This document shows, in pieces, positions 1 through 6,840 of a stretch of DNA of 21,719 nucleotides. The DNA is taken from NCBI GenBank assembly GCA_030611185.1, contig JAUWQG010000008.1:1-21719 (forward strand), in the 5' to 3' direction. The stretch comes from Nitrososphaerota archaeon (GTDB lineage: Archaea > Thermoproteota > Nitrososphaeria > Nitrososphaerales > Nitrosopumilaceae). The notes beneath the pieces were generated by a model. The model had not been told where the DNA came from. It worked only from the letters and a program-made list of their open reading frames with translations, and ran no database searches. A program made the translations under genes and the position numbers. Each line of letters starts with the position of its first letter. Position 1 is the first letter of the stretch.

Positions 1-126
1 GTAATTCTGGTATTTTCTTCTGGCAAATTAGTATGTGCAGGTGCTAAAAACGAAAAAGATGTACATCGTTCAGTTCACAATCTTCATAGTTTACTTGAGG
101 AAAAAAACCTCATGAAATATGACTAG
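1..126 (+). CDS. tbp: TATA-binding protein, C-terminal 41 residues (partial)
   Basis: The window opens inside a reading frame that ends at TAG 124-126. The residues visible (VILVFSSGKLVCAGAKNEKD and onward, then a helix ending LLEEKNLMKYD) match the end of the second TBP repeat: the beta strand with FSSGK..CAGAK followed by the long C-terminal helix. TBP binds box A at promoters and recruits TFB and RNA polymerase. Only the second-repeat end is present, so the start and the first repeat lie upstream of the window. No downstream partner is co-oriented within 200 bases and a T-rich stretch follows the stop, so transcription probably ends here. The identification is confident despite the short piece, because the FSSGK/AGAK pair is very characteristic. 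Confidence 0.88.
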   Translation, partial: VILVFSSGKLVCAGAKNEKDVHRSVHNLHSLLEEKNLMKYD

Positions 127-129
127 CAA

Positions 130-147
130 TTTTTTATACAAATTTTT
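130..147 (+). terminator. T-run terminator after tbp
   Basis: Two T-runs (130-135 and 143-147) begin four bases after the tbp stop codon. Archaeal RNA polymerase commonly terminates at such oligo-T stretches. Inference from position and composition only. Confidence 0.5.
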
Positions 148-172
148 ACTCATGAAATACTTCTCCATTTTT

Positions 173-198
173 AATCAGTTAATTGATGTTAACTGATT
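173..198. repeat. Perfect 10-bp inverted repeat, 6-base spacer
   Basis: Arms AATCAGTTAA (173-182) and TTAACTGATT (189-198) are exact reverse complements around the spacer TTGATG. This could be an operator for a dimeric regulator or an RNA hairpin in the tbp 3' region. It is not followed immediately by a T-run, so it is not a classical intrinsic terminator. Confidence 0.6.
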
Positions 199-236
199 TC
201 AAAACCCAATTGCGGTGTTGAACTAAAAGTTTGATG

Positions 237-288
237 CCTCTACATGAGTTGTTCCCAAAATGTTACCAAGTTAATCACCTCTACGTGA
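237..288 (+). repeat. Direct repeat CCTCTACRTGA, two copies
   Basis: CCTCTACATGA (237-247) and CCTCTACGTGA (278-288) differ at one base and start 41 bases apart, close to four helical turns. They lie 38-82 bases upstream of the box A of the next gene, a place where an activator or repressor could bind. No function is assigned. Confidence 0.4.
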
Positions 289-324
289 AAAAGCAGCTTT
301 GTAAACATTGAAGTTTGTCAATCA

Positions 325-333
325 TTTTTAATA
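325..333 (+). promoter_or_regulatory. Box A of the phosphomevalonate dehydratase operon
   Basis: TTTTTAATA is centred about 27 bases before the ATG at 356. That spacing puts the transcription start at or next to the start codon, so the mRNA is probably leaderless; no Shine-Dalgarno sequence is visible. Confidence 0.5.
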
Positions 334-355
334 CTGTAATAATCAACCACTATTA

Positions 356-1510
356 ATGGAACTTACCAGAGAAGAAGAATCTGCATTAAAAGGTGAACAA
401 GGTGAAACCATGCAGACAGCATACAGAATTTTAGTTGCAACAGGTGAAGCAACTGATGCAGAAAAACTTGTTCCTATAGAATGGGCCCATCTTTCTGGAG
501 TTAATTATAATACAATCGGGGATGCAGGTGAAGAATTCCTCTCTAGCATTAGTAAGGATGCAAGAGTAAGGGTGAAGACTAGTCTTAATCCTATGGGATT
601 TGATATTGATAATGTCTCAAATTATAATTTAGATGATAATTTTATCTCAAAGCAACTATCCATAAAACAATCATATGAAACAATGGGCGTCATTCCTTCA
701 TTTTCGTGCATTCCATACGAAATTTTTGATATTCCAAAAGAAGGAACTCAAGTATCATTTGCTGAAAGTAATGCAGCAATTCATGCTAACTCTTTTGATA
801 ATTTAAAAACTAACAAAGAAAGTGCATTTAGTGCCTTAGCAAGTGCCCTAACTGGTAAAAGTCCGTATTCTTCACTACGAAAAGAAACCTCACCCAAACT
901 CACAATACGAATGAAGATTGACAATCCAAATGAACTGACTTATGGAATGCTAGGATTTTTTGCTGGAAAGGTGGGCGATGAATCAGTAAATATCTCTGGC
1001 ATAGGGCAAATGGATCGGCGTAGCTGCAAATCACTTTGCGGAGGCATGGGCACTTCTGGGACATGTGCAAAATTCAATTTTGATGAGGATGATTCAGAAT
1101 CTGAAAAAGTTGATTTTGATGAAAGTGAGATGAATAAAGTTTATGATGAATTAAATACATGCGAAAAAGGTGATTTAATCACACTTGGAAGTCCTCAATT
1201 GGGATTAGAAGAAATATCTGATTTAGCTATAAGACTCAAAGGGCGTTCGTTTAAAAAAAGATGTATGATATTTTGTCCTAGAACTGTTAAAGAACAAGCA
1301 ACAAAATTAGGACATACAAACAAACTAGAACAAGCAGGATGTGAAATTCTTTCAGATTGTTGCACTTGTCTAACTCCATTAATTAAAAAAGAAGAAGTTG
1401 ATGGAGTAACAACCAACAGCATCAAAGGTGCATATTATCTTAAAAATTCAAACGGCGTTGATGTAAATCTCAAATCATTATCTGAAATTATCGAAGATGA
1501 AACCAAATGA
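356..1510 (+). CDS. Phosphomevalonate dehydratase large subunit (aconitase X, DUF521)
   Basis: The 384-residue protein matches the aconitase X large subunit. In archaea this enzyme dehydrates mevalonate 5-phosphate to trans-anhydromevalonate 5-phosphate in the modified mevalonate pathway that supplies isoprenoids for membrane lipids. Visible family features are the N-terminal LTREEESALKGEQGETMQ segment, the SCIPYE motif with Cys118, the FAESNAAIHANS motif (135-146), and a Cys-rich C-terminal part (Cys303, Cys307, Cys335, Cys336, Cys338), from which iron-sulfur ligands would come. The glycine-rich CGGMGTSGTC stretch is at 228-237. A short acidic insertion (about 242-258) interrupts the C-terminal half. 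The last four bases, ATGA, overlap the start of the small subunit, so the two are translationally coupled. The ATG at 356 is supported by a box A 27 bases upstream. Confidence 0.87.
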   Translation: MELTREEESALKGEQGETMQTAYRILVATGEATDAEKLVPIEWAHLSGVNYNTIGDAGEEFLSSISKDARVRVKTSLNPMGFDIDNVSNYNLDDNFISKQLSIKQSYETMGVIPSFSCIPYEIFDIPKEGTQVSFAESNAAIHANSFDNLKTNKESAFSALASALTGKSPYSSLRKETSPKLTIRMKIDNPNELTYGMLGFFAGKVGDESVNISGIGQMDRRSCKSLCGGMGTSGTCAKFNFDEDDSESEKVDFDESEMNKVYDELNTCEKGDLITLGSPQLGLEEISDLAIRLKGRSFKKRCMIFCPRTVKEQATKLGHTNKLEQAGCEILSDCCTCLTPLIKKEEVDGVTTNSIKGAYYLKNSNGVDVNLKSLSEIIEDETK

Positions 1511-1899
1511 AAAAAATTCTAGTAAAAGGAAAAGTTAAAGGTACAATTTTAAAATCTCAAAATCCAATAAACTTTCTTGGAACTGTAGATAAAAAAACTG
1601 GAATTATAAACGACGAACATCATGATCTATTTAAAAAATCAGTCAAAGATACCATTTTGGTATTTCCAAATGGCGTTGGTAGCAGTGTAGGAGCGTACAC
1701 GATTTACTCCATAAAGTCAAATAATTCAGCACCAATTGCAATGATCTGCAAAAAGGTTGACCTCACTGTCGCAACTGGATGTGCATTAGCAAATATTCCA
1801 CTTGTTACAATAACTGAAGAAGAATTCTCCTCACTTGAAAATGGAAAGAAAATATTACTCGATACTGAATCTTCTAATCCAATAACTTTTCTTGAATAA
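1507..1899 (+). CDS. Phosphomevalonate dehydratase small subunit (aconitase X swivel, DUF126)
   Basis: The 130-residue protein is the swivelling-domain partner of aconitase X. The motif PNGVGSSVGAYTIY (54-67) is the substrate-binding loop of this family, with Ser59/Ser60 placed where the phosphate-contacting serine is expected. The C-terminal half (ATGCALANIPLVT) also matches. It forms the active heterodimer with the large subunit, whose stop it overlaps by four bases (ATGA). Its own 3' end overlaps the convergent AMMECR1 gene by 26 bases. The next enzyme of the pathway, the UbiD-like anhydromevalonate phosphate decarboxylase, is not in the window. Confidence 0.87.
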   Translation: MKKILVKGKVKGTILKSQNPINFLGTVDKKTGIINDEHHDLFKKSVKDTILVFPNGVGSSVGAYTIYSIKSNNSAPIAMICKKVDLTVATGCALANIPLVTITEEEFSSLENGKKILLDTESSNPITFLE

Positions 1900-2491
1900 T
1901 CTCTCCATTGGGATCTTTTTCTTTAAAGACAATACCCTCAAATTTTAGAATTTCAACGTCTTCCTTTTGCCAATATTCCTTAGGTAACCCAGCTTTTTCA
2001 CAGGTGTATTCAAGAAATTCCTTCTCATTCCAGCCATATTCAACTGGAACCTGTGGCAAAAGTAATCCTGAATTGTAGCCATATTTGACAATTAGTCCAT
2101 CTTGCCCGATTTTAATTTTAGATAAATATTCCTGAGAGTCACTTACTTCAATTTTTGTAGGAGGTGTAAGAACAGTTACTTCAAAAGTTATTGAATCAAG
2201 TTCTTCAAATTTTACTGGAGGAAATCTTGGATCCTCTGTAGCTGCAGATATGGCTGCTTCTTCAAGAGCGTTAAACAATTTTTTATCAGGCAGCGGATAT
2301 CCTATACAACCACGCAGTCCTAATGGATTATTCAAGGTGACAAAAACTCCAGAATTAAACGAAAAATCTTCTTGGAATTTTTTTCCTAATTCTGTTTTTG
2401 ATCCATTCTTTAGATAATCAGTAACAACCATCCTCGCAGTTTTTACAAGAATTTGACCATCTTTTTCCGAGATGTTGACATTATCTTTCAT
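1874..2491 (-). CDS. AMMECR1-domain protein (AmmeMemoRadiSam protein A type)
   Basis: The 205-residue protein carries the AMMECR1 signature LRGCIG (59-64) with the conserved Cys62, the FVTLNN segment before it, and the AALEEAAISAATEDPRFPPV-type helix after it. AMMECR1 proteins are widespread in archaea and eukaryotes, but their biochemical role is not settled; in many prokaryotes they are linked to Memo and radical-SAM partners, neither of which is nearby. It is the third gene of a leftward operon: its ATG at 2491 lies 11 bases inside the Mut7-C gene, implying coupled translation. The 3' end runs 26 bases into the opposing dehydratase gene. The family call is solid; the function is open. Confidence 0.88.
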   Translation of the reverse strand: MKDNVNISEKDGQILVKTARMVVTDYLKNGSKTELGKKFQEDFSFNSGVFVTLNNPLGLRGCIGYPLPDKKLFNALEEAAISAATEDPRFPPVKFEELDSITFEVTVLTPPTKIEVSDSQEYLSKIKIGQDGLIVKYGYNSGLLLPQVPVEYGWNEKEFLEYTCEKAGLPKEYWQKEDVEILKFEGIVFKEKDPNGEIIQEKLLD

Positions 2492-2978
2492 TTAATTCAC
2501 CAACAAATTTTTGCAGATTTTTTATATGTGTGCCTTCCCAAAAAATTTGATTACAACTCTTACACTCCCAGAATCTATCATTATACTCTAAAACTTTGAT
2601 GGGAATTTTTTGAAGAATATTTTTTTTGTCAATTGATTGGGTTTTAGAATTGCAATTTGGACATCTTGCTCTATCACCATTTATTTCAATTATTTTTAAA
2701 TTTGATTTTTTTATTATATCACGAAATTGTTCAATTTCTGTAGAATTTTTTGTAAGAATTGACTTTATCCCATTTTTTATGGATTTTCTTACCAAATCTT
2801 CATCTCTGGAAATAATAATTCGTTTATCATTTTTTGCTAATTGTATCAATTCATCATCGTTAATACTCGAAAAATACATTGAATCATACCCCATTAACCT
2901 CAATTTTTTTGCAATATTTCCTAACATAGCATCAACAAAAAATGTTGGCTCATTTGCTTTTTCAGGAGGCATCTCCAT
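2481..2978 (-). CDS. Mut7-C PIN-like RNase domain protein with C-terminal zinc ribbon
   Basis: The 165-residue protein matches the Mut7-C (DUF82) family, a predicted PIN-like ribonuclease. The FVDAMLGNIAKKLRLMGYD start supplies the first acidic residue (Asp16), followed by Asp41/Asp42 and the SRDEDL segment (Asp59, Asp61), as expected for metal binding. The C-terminal part has two CxxC knuckles (Cys106/Cys109 and Cys139/Cys142) and ends with the family's WEGTH motif. It overlaps the NFACT gene by 17 bases and AMMECR1 by 11, so the three are almost certainly one mRNA. A second in-frame ATG two codons in (2972) is an equally possible start. RNase activity is a family prediction. Confidence 0.83.
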   Translation of the reverse strand: MEMPPEKANEPTFFVDAMLGNIAKKLRLMGYDSMYFSSINDDELIQLAKNDKRIIISRDEDLVRKSIKNGIKSILTKNSTEIEQFRDIIKKSNLKIIEINGDRARCPNCNSKTQSIDKKNILQKIPIKVLEYNDRFWECKSCNQIFWEGTHIKNLQKFVGELNER

Positions 2979-4878
2979 AACTCACTTCTTTAATTTGACT
3001 TTGTCCAGCTGGAAGAGCACGCACAAAATCATCTAAGTTGATTTGTTTTGTAATCTCTTCTTCAAGTTTTGAAAATTCTAATTTAATTTTTTTGGCCACT
3101 TCAGGCATTTCTAAACCATGAGGTTCGATAATTGCATAACAAAGAGAATTTTTTTTAATAGTTTCTGGAGGGCCAGAAGTTAAGAGGTAATGATCATCTT
3201 GAGGAATAATTCCTACTGCTAACTTCAATGATGGTATATTCACAAAATTTCTTTTTCCTTCAATAGTAAACGAACCCTTTGGAAGAAATTGTCCGCTAGG
3301 AGCTGATTTTTTTACTTGCTCAGGATTTACCCAAAATGCATTTGTTCCATGCATTCCTTCTCTCCAAGCTCTACTAAAGCATACAGTAGCATGAGCAACC
3401 TCATTCATACTGTTTGTAGAAGGATTTTCTGCATCTTTTAGTATGAAAAATGGAGATCCAAAAATGTCTCCATGAAAAATTTTATCATTTTTTCCAAGAT
3501 GTTTTCTAACAACTGCTGAATTTGATGGAGCGTCTCTTCCTCCTATTGCAAGCATATCATCTGATGTAAAAAACCATCTATACCTTTCATACCAATTTTT
3601 TTTTCTAACTTCAGAAACTATAATCTCCTGCGTTGAAGCCTCTGTTCTGTTTTTTAGTTTCTCAAGTTTTTTCTTTGTTTTATTTTTAATTTGATCTATT
3701 GACTTAATTGCACCAGATTGACGTTTTGCTTCGTTAAAAAGTACTGAGGCAATTGATTGTAACGATGCTTCTGGATTAATTTTGATTTTTTCATCTTTAA
3801 TTACAATCAAAGAAATTCCTTTTTCTTTGGATAATTTTGCATTATTTTCTTCTAGAATACTCTGAGCGTTGGGATCTTCTATCGAAACCATTCCTTTTGA
3901 TACTATAACGTATAGGGAATTTGCCAAGTTTGTTACATATTTTGATTTTTCCTTGACTGTTTCTATGGCCTTTTCTTGTTCAGAAATTTGAGTTTCAAGT
4001 TCCTTAATTTTTTTATCAGATTCACCGGTTTGAATTGATCTACCTTTTTCTACGATATTTTCGGTAAAAACAGTATCCAATCCTTCCATGAAACTATTTA
4101 CTGAAGAAATTTTTCCATCTGATTCTCCTAATTTGATAGGTATTACTTCTGATGTTTCATTTCGAATAATTATGGGATCATGATTACCTTTGGTTACGTT
4201 TGTTACAATTGTACTAGTTGTGTGAAAGATTTTTTTGATTTCATCATCATTCAGATCTTTCCCAATTTTTTTAGAATTAACATCTGATAACTCGAATATT
4301 CCCTCCACATACTTTTTTGGTAAACCCAAAGTACGACCAAACCATTTTCCAGCAATTAATTCTGATTTTTTAAGATCTTCAAAATCTAATTCTGAAATAT
4401 TAAAAATGTCTAACCCACTTGATGGTGGAGTTGCATATGTCATTCCAACCCCTAGTGTTCTATGTCTTACATCTATAGCGTGTTGCAAAGCAAGAATTTT
4501 CATTTCATCATTACAAAGCAAAATATTCCCATCTCCAAAAAATTCACCAATAATTACAAATTCCTTATCAAATCCTGCAAATGTAAAATATGCAATTCTT
4601 TCAGATCCTTTTTGTTCAATTTTTGTTATTTTGAATCTAAGAAGATCACTTCGTAATCTTTTCAATAATCTATTGGGTTCAATCTGATCGATTTTTACTG
4701 ATGTTATCCAAACTCCTGAGGTTGAAATCATCATAAAAATATCAGATTTTTCTGGATGGTGTAATTTGAATAATATGCTGTCTTTGGTAATTCCCCAGAT
4801 ATTACTCACATAGTAGCCTTGAACTTCTTCTGAAATTTTATTAACAAGATAATTTAGCTCTATGCCTGCAAGTGTCAT
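2962..4878 (-). CDS. NFACT family protein, Rqc2/NEMF/RqcH-type ribosome quality-control factor
   Basis: The 638-residue protein has the NFACT order. There is an N-terminal domain (about 1-240), a helical/coiled-coil middle rich in Glu and Lys (about 285-420), and an NFACT-R domain (about 425-540) with RYRWFFTSDDMLAIGGRDA. A C-terminal region follows (FWVNPEQVKKSAPSGQFLPK and beyond). Homologues bind stalled 60S/50S subunits with peptidyl-tRNA and recruit tRNA to add C-terminal tails. The motif aligned with the tRNA-recruiting Asp-Arg reads SER (Glu93-Arg94), and the early Asp position reads GIEL (Glu7), so both Asp appear replaced by Glu. It is first in an overlapping operon with Mut7-C and AMMECR1. 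A box A about 27 bases upstream suggests a leaderless transcript. Confidence 0.87.
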   Translation of the reverse strand: MTLAGIELNYLVNKISEEVQGYYVSNIWGITKDSILFKLHHPEKSDIFMMISTSGVWITSVKIDQIEPNRLLKRLRSDLLRFKITKIEQKGSERIAYFTFAGFDKEFVIIGEFFGDGNILLCNDEMKILALQHAIDVRHRTLGVGMTYATPPSSGLDIFNISELDFEDLKKSELIAGKWFGRTLGLPKKYVEGIFELSDVNSKKIGKDLNDDEIKKIFHTTSTIVTNVTKGNHDPIIIRNETSEVIPIKLGESDGKISSVNSFMEGLDTVFTENIVEKGRSIQTGESDKKIKELETQISEQEKAIETVKEKSKYVTNLANSLYVIVSKGMVSIEDPNAQSILEENNAKLSKEKGISLIVIKDEKIKINPEASLQSIASVLFNEAKRQSGAIKSIDQIKNKTKKKLEKLKNRTEASTQEIIVSEVRKKNWYERYRWFFTSDDMLAIGGRDAPSNSAVVRKHLGKNDKIFHGDIFGSPFFILKDAENPSTNSMNEVAHATVCFSRAWREGMHGTNAFWVNPEQVKKSAPSGQFLPKGSFTIEGKRNFVNIPSLKLAVGIIPQDDHYLLTSGPPETIKKNSLCYAIIEPHGLEMPEVAKKIKLEFSKLEEEITKQINLDDFVRALPAGQSQIKEVSYGDAS

Positions 4879-4899
4879 AACAAGATATTCTGTATGGGA

Positions 4900-4909
4900 A
4901 ATTATATTG
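4900..4909 (-). promoter_or_regulatory. Box A for the NFACT operon
   Basis: On the minus strand AATATAATT is centred about 27 bases before the ATG at 4878, the spacing expected of a leaderless archaeal transcript. It lies in a 104-base divergent gap shared with the EMC6-like gene. Confidence 0.45.
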
Positions 4910-4982
4910 TTGCTGTTCTTTATGCATATTTTCTTACCAAAGATATTAAACGAGGATTACTTGAGACACACTAGAAATTTCC

Positions 4983-5459
4983 TTGGCAAAACACAAAAAG
5001 AAAACCTCAGAACCTACTTCCCAGCCTGAAGATTCTAAAGAAGAAATTGTTGAGAATAAACCCGAGGAAACTCCAGAAACTGAATCTAATGAACCATCAG
5101 TTATTCCTCCAACTGAACCTACAACAAACCTAGCTGAAAAAAGTGAAAAAGATAGAAAATTAAACAAGTTATTCTGGTTAAGAGTCAGTCTTGCCATTAT
5201 TGCAGGTACTACTGCTACCTTTATTTTTGAAGATATAGAAGGAGAGGAGCGACGTTGGGCTTCAATTGCTTTTATGATTATCATTTTTGCCGGGACCATA
5301 GTAATTGCCAAAGGAATGAAACTGCAATTACCATCTTCTGATAGGAAAAAAATTGTTACACAAGGTATTGGAAGCTATATTTTCTTGTACTTGTTTACTT
5401 GGATTGTGACTTACACACTAGTTCATGCAGGAAGTGCTTCCAATGGAATTAATCTTTAG
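4983..5459 (+). CDS. EMC6-like three-helix membrane protein with acidic N-terminal tail
   Basis: The 158-residue protein begins at TTG 4983. Residues 1-58 are a charged, Pro/Glu/Thr-rich, probably disordered tail. Three hydrophobic segments follow, at about 63-80, 91-110 and 129-147. The first (LRVSLAIIAGTTATFIF) and the last (TQGIGSYIFLYLFTWIVTYT then LVHA) resemble eukaryotic EMC6, where a helix-starting Arg, a small-residue AG motif and a final F.Y.L.W..Y..VH pattern are conserved. EMC6 is the membrane core subunit of the ER membrane protein insertase and pairs with EMC3, an Oxa1-type insertase. I infer an archaeal membrane-insertion partner. The gene is followed 31 bases later by cbiT, probably by chance. 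The match was made from memory, so confidence in the family is moderate; a generic three-helix protein is the alternative. Confidence 0.6.
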   Translation: MAKHKKKTSEPTSQPEDSKEEIVENKPEETPETESNEPSVIPPTEPTTNLAEKSEKDRKLNKLFWLRVSLAIIAGTTATFIFEDIEGEERRWASIAFMIIIFAGTIVIAKGMKLQLPSSDRKKIVTQGIGSYIFLYLFTWIVTYTLVHAGSASNGINL

Positions 5460-5490
5460 TTTTACAAGAAAATCAAAAGGAAGATAATGT

Positions 5491-6081
5491 ATGTGGAATT
5501 ATAAAACTCCTGGAATTCCAGATGAATTTTTTGAACGAACTGAAAAAGTACCAATTACAAAAGAAGAAGTAAGAACTATTCAATTAAGTAAGGCAAGATT
5601 AACTCCTGGACAAACTATATTTGATATTGGATGTGGAAGTGGTTCTATAACTATCGAAGCTGCAATTCAAGTAGAAAACACTGGGAGAGTAATTGCCATT
5701 GATTATGATTCTAAAGCCATAGAGTTAACAAAGAAAAATATTGAAAAATTTGGAGTTTCTAACGTATCAGTTATTTTTGGTAATGCCAAAGAAAAAATCT
5801 TAGAATTAGGAATAGCTGATGTTATTTTTATTGGAGGTACCGGCGGAGATACTAAAGAAATTGTAGAATTATGTCAAGATAAGCTAAAATCTGGTGGAAG
5901 GATTGTAATTGGAACTATTCTAATTGAAACTTTGTATTCTGTTTTAGATATTCTTGAGAAATTACAGTTTAATTCTGTTGACATAACTCAGGTTACCATT
6001 TCAAAGAGTAAAAAAACAACTAAAGGAACAATGATGCTTGCTAGAAATCCTGTAACTATTATTTCAGCAACCAAAGTTTAA
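5491..6081 (+). CDS. cbiT: Cobalt-precorrin C15-methyltransferase/decarboxylase CbiT
   Basis: The 196-residue protein opens with the CbiT signature WNYKTPGIPDEFFERTEKVP, followed by a class I methyltransferase fold: SAM-binding DIGCGSGS at 45-52, AIDYD at 69-73 and FIGGTGGD near 110-117. CbiT methylates C15 and decarboxylates the C12 acetate side chain during corrin ring synthesis. In many organisms the C5 methylation is done by CbiE, sometimes fused, but here CbiT stands alone. A purine-rich AAGGAAG (5477-5483) sits about seven bases before the ATG. It leads a rightward group with cbiL and cbiF. The call is firm. Confidence 0.92.
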   Translation: MWNYKTPGIPDEFFERTEKVPITKEEVRTIQLSKARLTPGQTIFDIGCGSGSITIEAAIQVENTGRVIAIDYDSKAIELTKKNIEKFGVSNVSVIFGNAKEKILELGIADVIFIGGTGGDTKEIVELCQDKLKSGGRIVIGTILIETLYSVLDILEKLQFNSVDITQVTISKSKKTTKGTMMLARNPVTIISATKV

Positions 6082-6087
6082 TCTAGC

Positions 6088-6096
6088 TTTTTAATT
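6088..6096 (+). promoter_or_regulatory. Possible box A before cbiL
   Basis: TTTTTAATT lies about 26 bases upstream of the cbiL ATG in the 36-base gap after cbiT. No Shine-Dalgarno is close to the ATG, so cbiL-cbiF may also start from their own leaderless promoter. Confidence 0.4.
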
Positions 6097-6117
6097 GGGA
6101 AGAAATTCATATTTTTC

Positions 6118-6840
6118 ATGCCTGAATTAATAGGAATTGGAGTAGGACCTGGTGATCCAGAATTACTTACGGTTAAGGCTGTTAATGCAATTCATAATGC
6201 TGATGTTATAATGTGCCCTGCTTCAAAAGAGGATAGACCCAGCATTGCTTTTTCTGTAGTATCATCCTTAATTGACAAATCTAAAAATCAAGAAATTGTA
6301 CGATTAATTTTTCCTATGACCAAAAATAAAGAATTACTTGAAGCTGCTTGGAAAAAAAATGCCAAAATAATGGCAGAAAAAGTTTTGTCAGGAAAAAATG
6401 TAGTATATCTTACAGTAGGAGATCCATATTTGTATAGTACATGGATGTACATGCATAAAGAAATTAAGATAAACCATCCAACTATGAAAATAAGTGCAAT
6501 TCCTGGGATTGTTTCAATTTTTACATTTGCATCAAAAATTGGTATTAGTATTGCAGAAGGTGCAGAAAAAGTTTCAATCATTCCATCTTGTTATGACTTA
6601 AGTACTGTTAAAGAAATTGCCAAAAATTCTGAAACAATGGTTTTCCTGAAAGATGGTAGATATTTTGATAAAGTAGTAGATTTACTAAAAGATTCTGGAT
6701 TTCCTGATAACTCTATTTTTGCAATTGGGCAAGATCTTGGAACTGAAAACGAAATAATTAGAAAATTAACTTTAGGTGAAGTTAATGATGGTACATTAAC
6801 TACAAAATACTTTTCAATATTGGTGGTTAAACGTGTCTAA
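6118..6840 (+). CDS. cbiL: Cobalt-precorrin-2 C20-methyltransferase CbiL
   Basis: The 240-residue protein belongs to the class III tetrapyrrole methylase family. GVGPGDPELLTVKA (8-21) is the first glycine-rich loop, YLTVGDPYLYSTWMY (about 96-110) is the GDP(L/Y)-type SAM loop, and SAIPGI (about 125-130) is the third motif. The early ADVIMCPASKEDRPSIA stretch is typical of CbiL/CobI, which methylate C20 of (cobalt-)precorrin-2 and introduce the carbon later lost on ring contraction. The length fits the family. It precedes cbiF, which begins inside its last codons (8-base overlap), so translation is probably coupled. Confidence 0.9.
   Translation: MPELIGIGVGPGDPELLTVKAVNAIHNADVIMCPASKEDRPSIAFSVVSSLIDKSKNQEIVRLIFPMTKNKELLEAAWKKNAKIMAEKVLSGKNVVYLTVGDPYLYSTWMYMHKEIKINHPTMKISAIPGIVSIFTFASKIGISIAEGAEKVSIIPSCYDLSTVKEIAKNSETMVFLKDGRYFDKVVDLLKDSGFPDNSIFAIGQDLGTENEIIRKLTLGEVNDGTLTTKYFSILVVKRV

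Larger units (their letters stand above)
127..355. other. Longest gene-free stretch, with inverted and direct repeats
   Basis: This 229-base gap between tbp and the phosphomevalonate dehydratase genes is the longest gene-free stretch in the window. I see no ORF or tRNA in it. It holds T-run terminators, a perfect 10-bp inverted repeat (173-198), an 11-base direct repeat with one mismatch (237-247 and 278-288), and a box A close to its right end. It could hold an untranslated RNA or an operator region. Confidence 0.6.

Noticed and set aside
180..250. Box C/D guide RNA in the tbp-aconitase X gap (TGATG and CTGA strings)
   Set aside because: The C- and D-like strings are not at workable distances and no terminal stem brackets them.
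2626..3036. 136-residue ORF on the plus strand opposite Mut7-C
   Set aside because: It is a Phe/Ile/Ser-rich antisense shadow of a well-supported gene, with no family features.
4894..4974. 26-residue hydrophobic ORF (starts MGNYIVAVLYAYF) in the gap before the EMC6-like gene
   Set aside because: It is short, has no ribosome site or placed box A, and overlaps the promoter region of the divergent NFACT operon; an ORF of this length is expected by chance in such a gap.
4946..5311. 121-residue minus-strand ORF opposite the EMC6-like gene
   Set aside because: The Ser/Val-rich composition mirrors the Glu/Pro-rich sense tail. The sense frame has recognisable helices and fits its neighbours.
5460..5490. 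Cobalamin riboswitch before cbiT
   Set aside because: The gap is only 31 bases, far too short for a cobalamin aptamer, and no B12-box-like sequence is visible.
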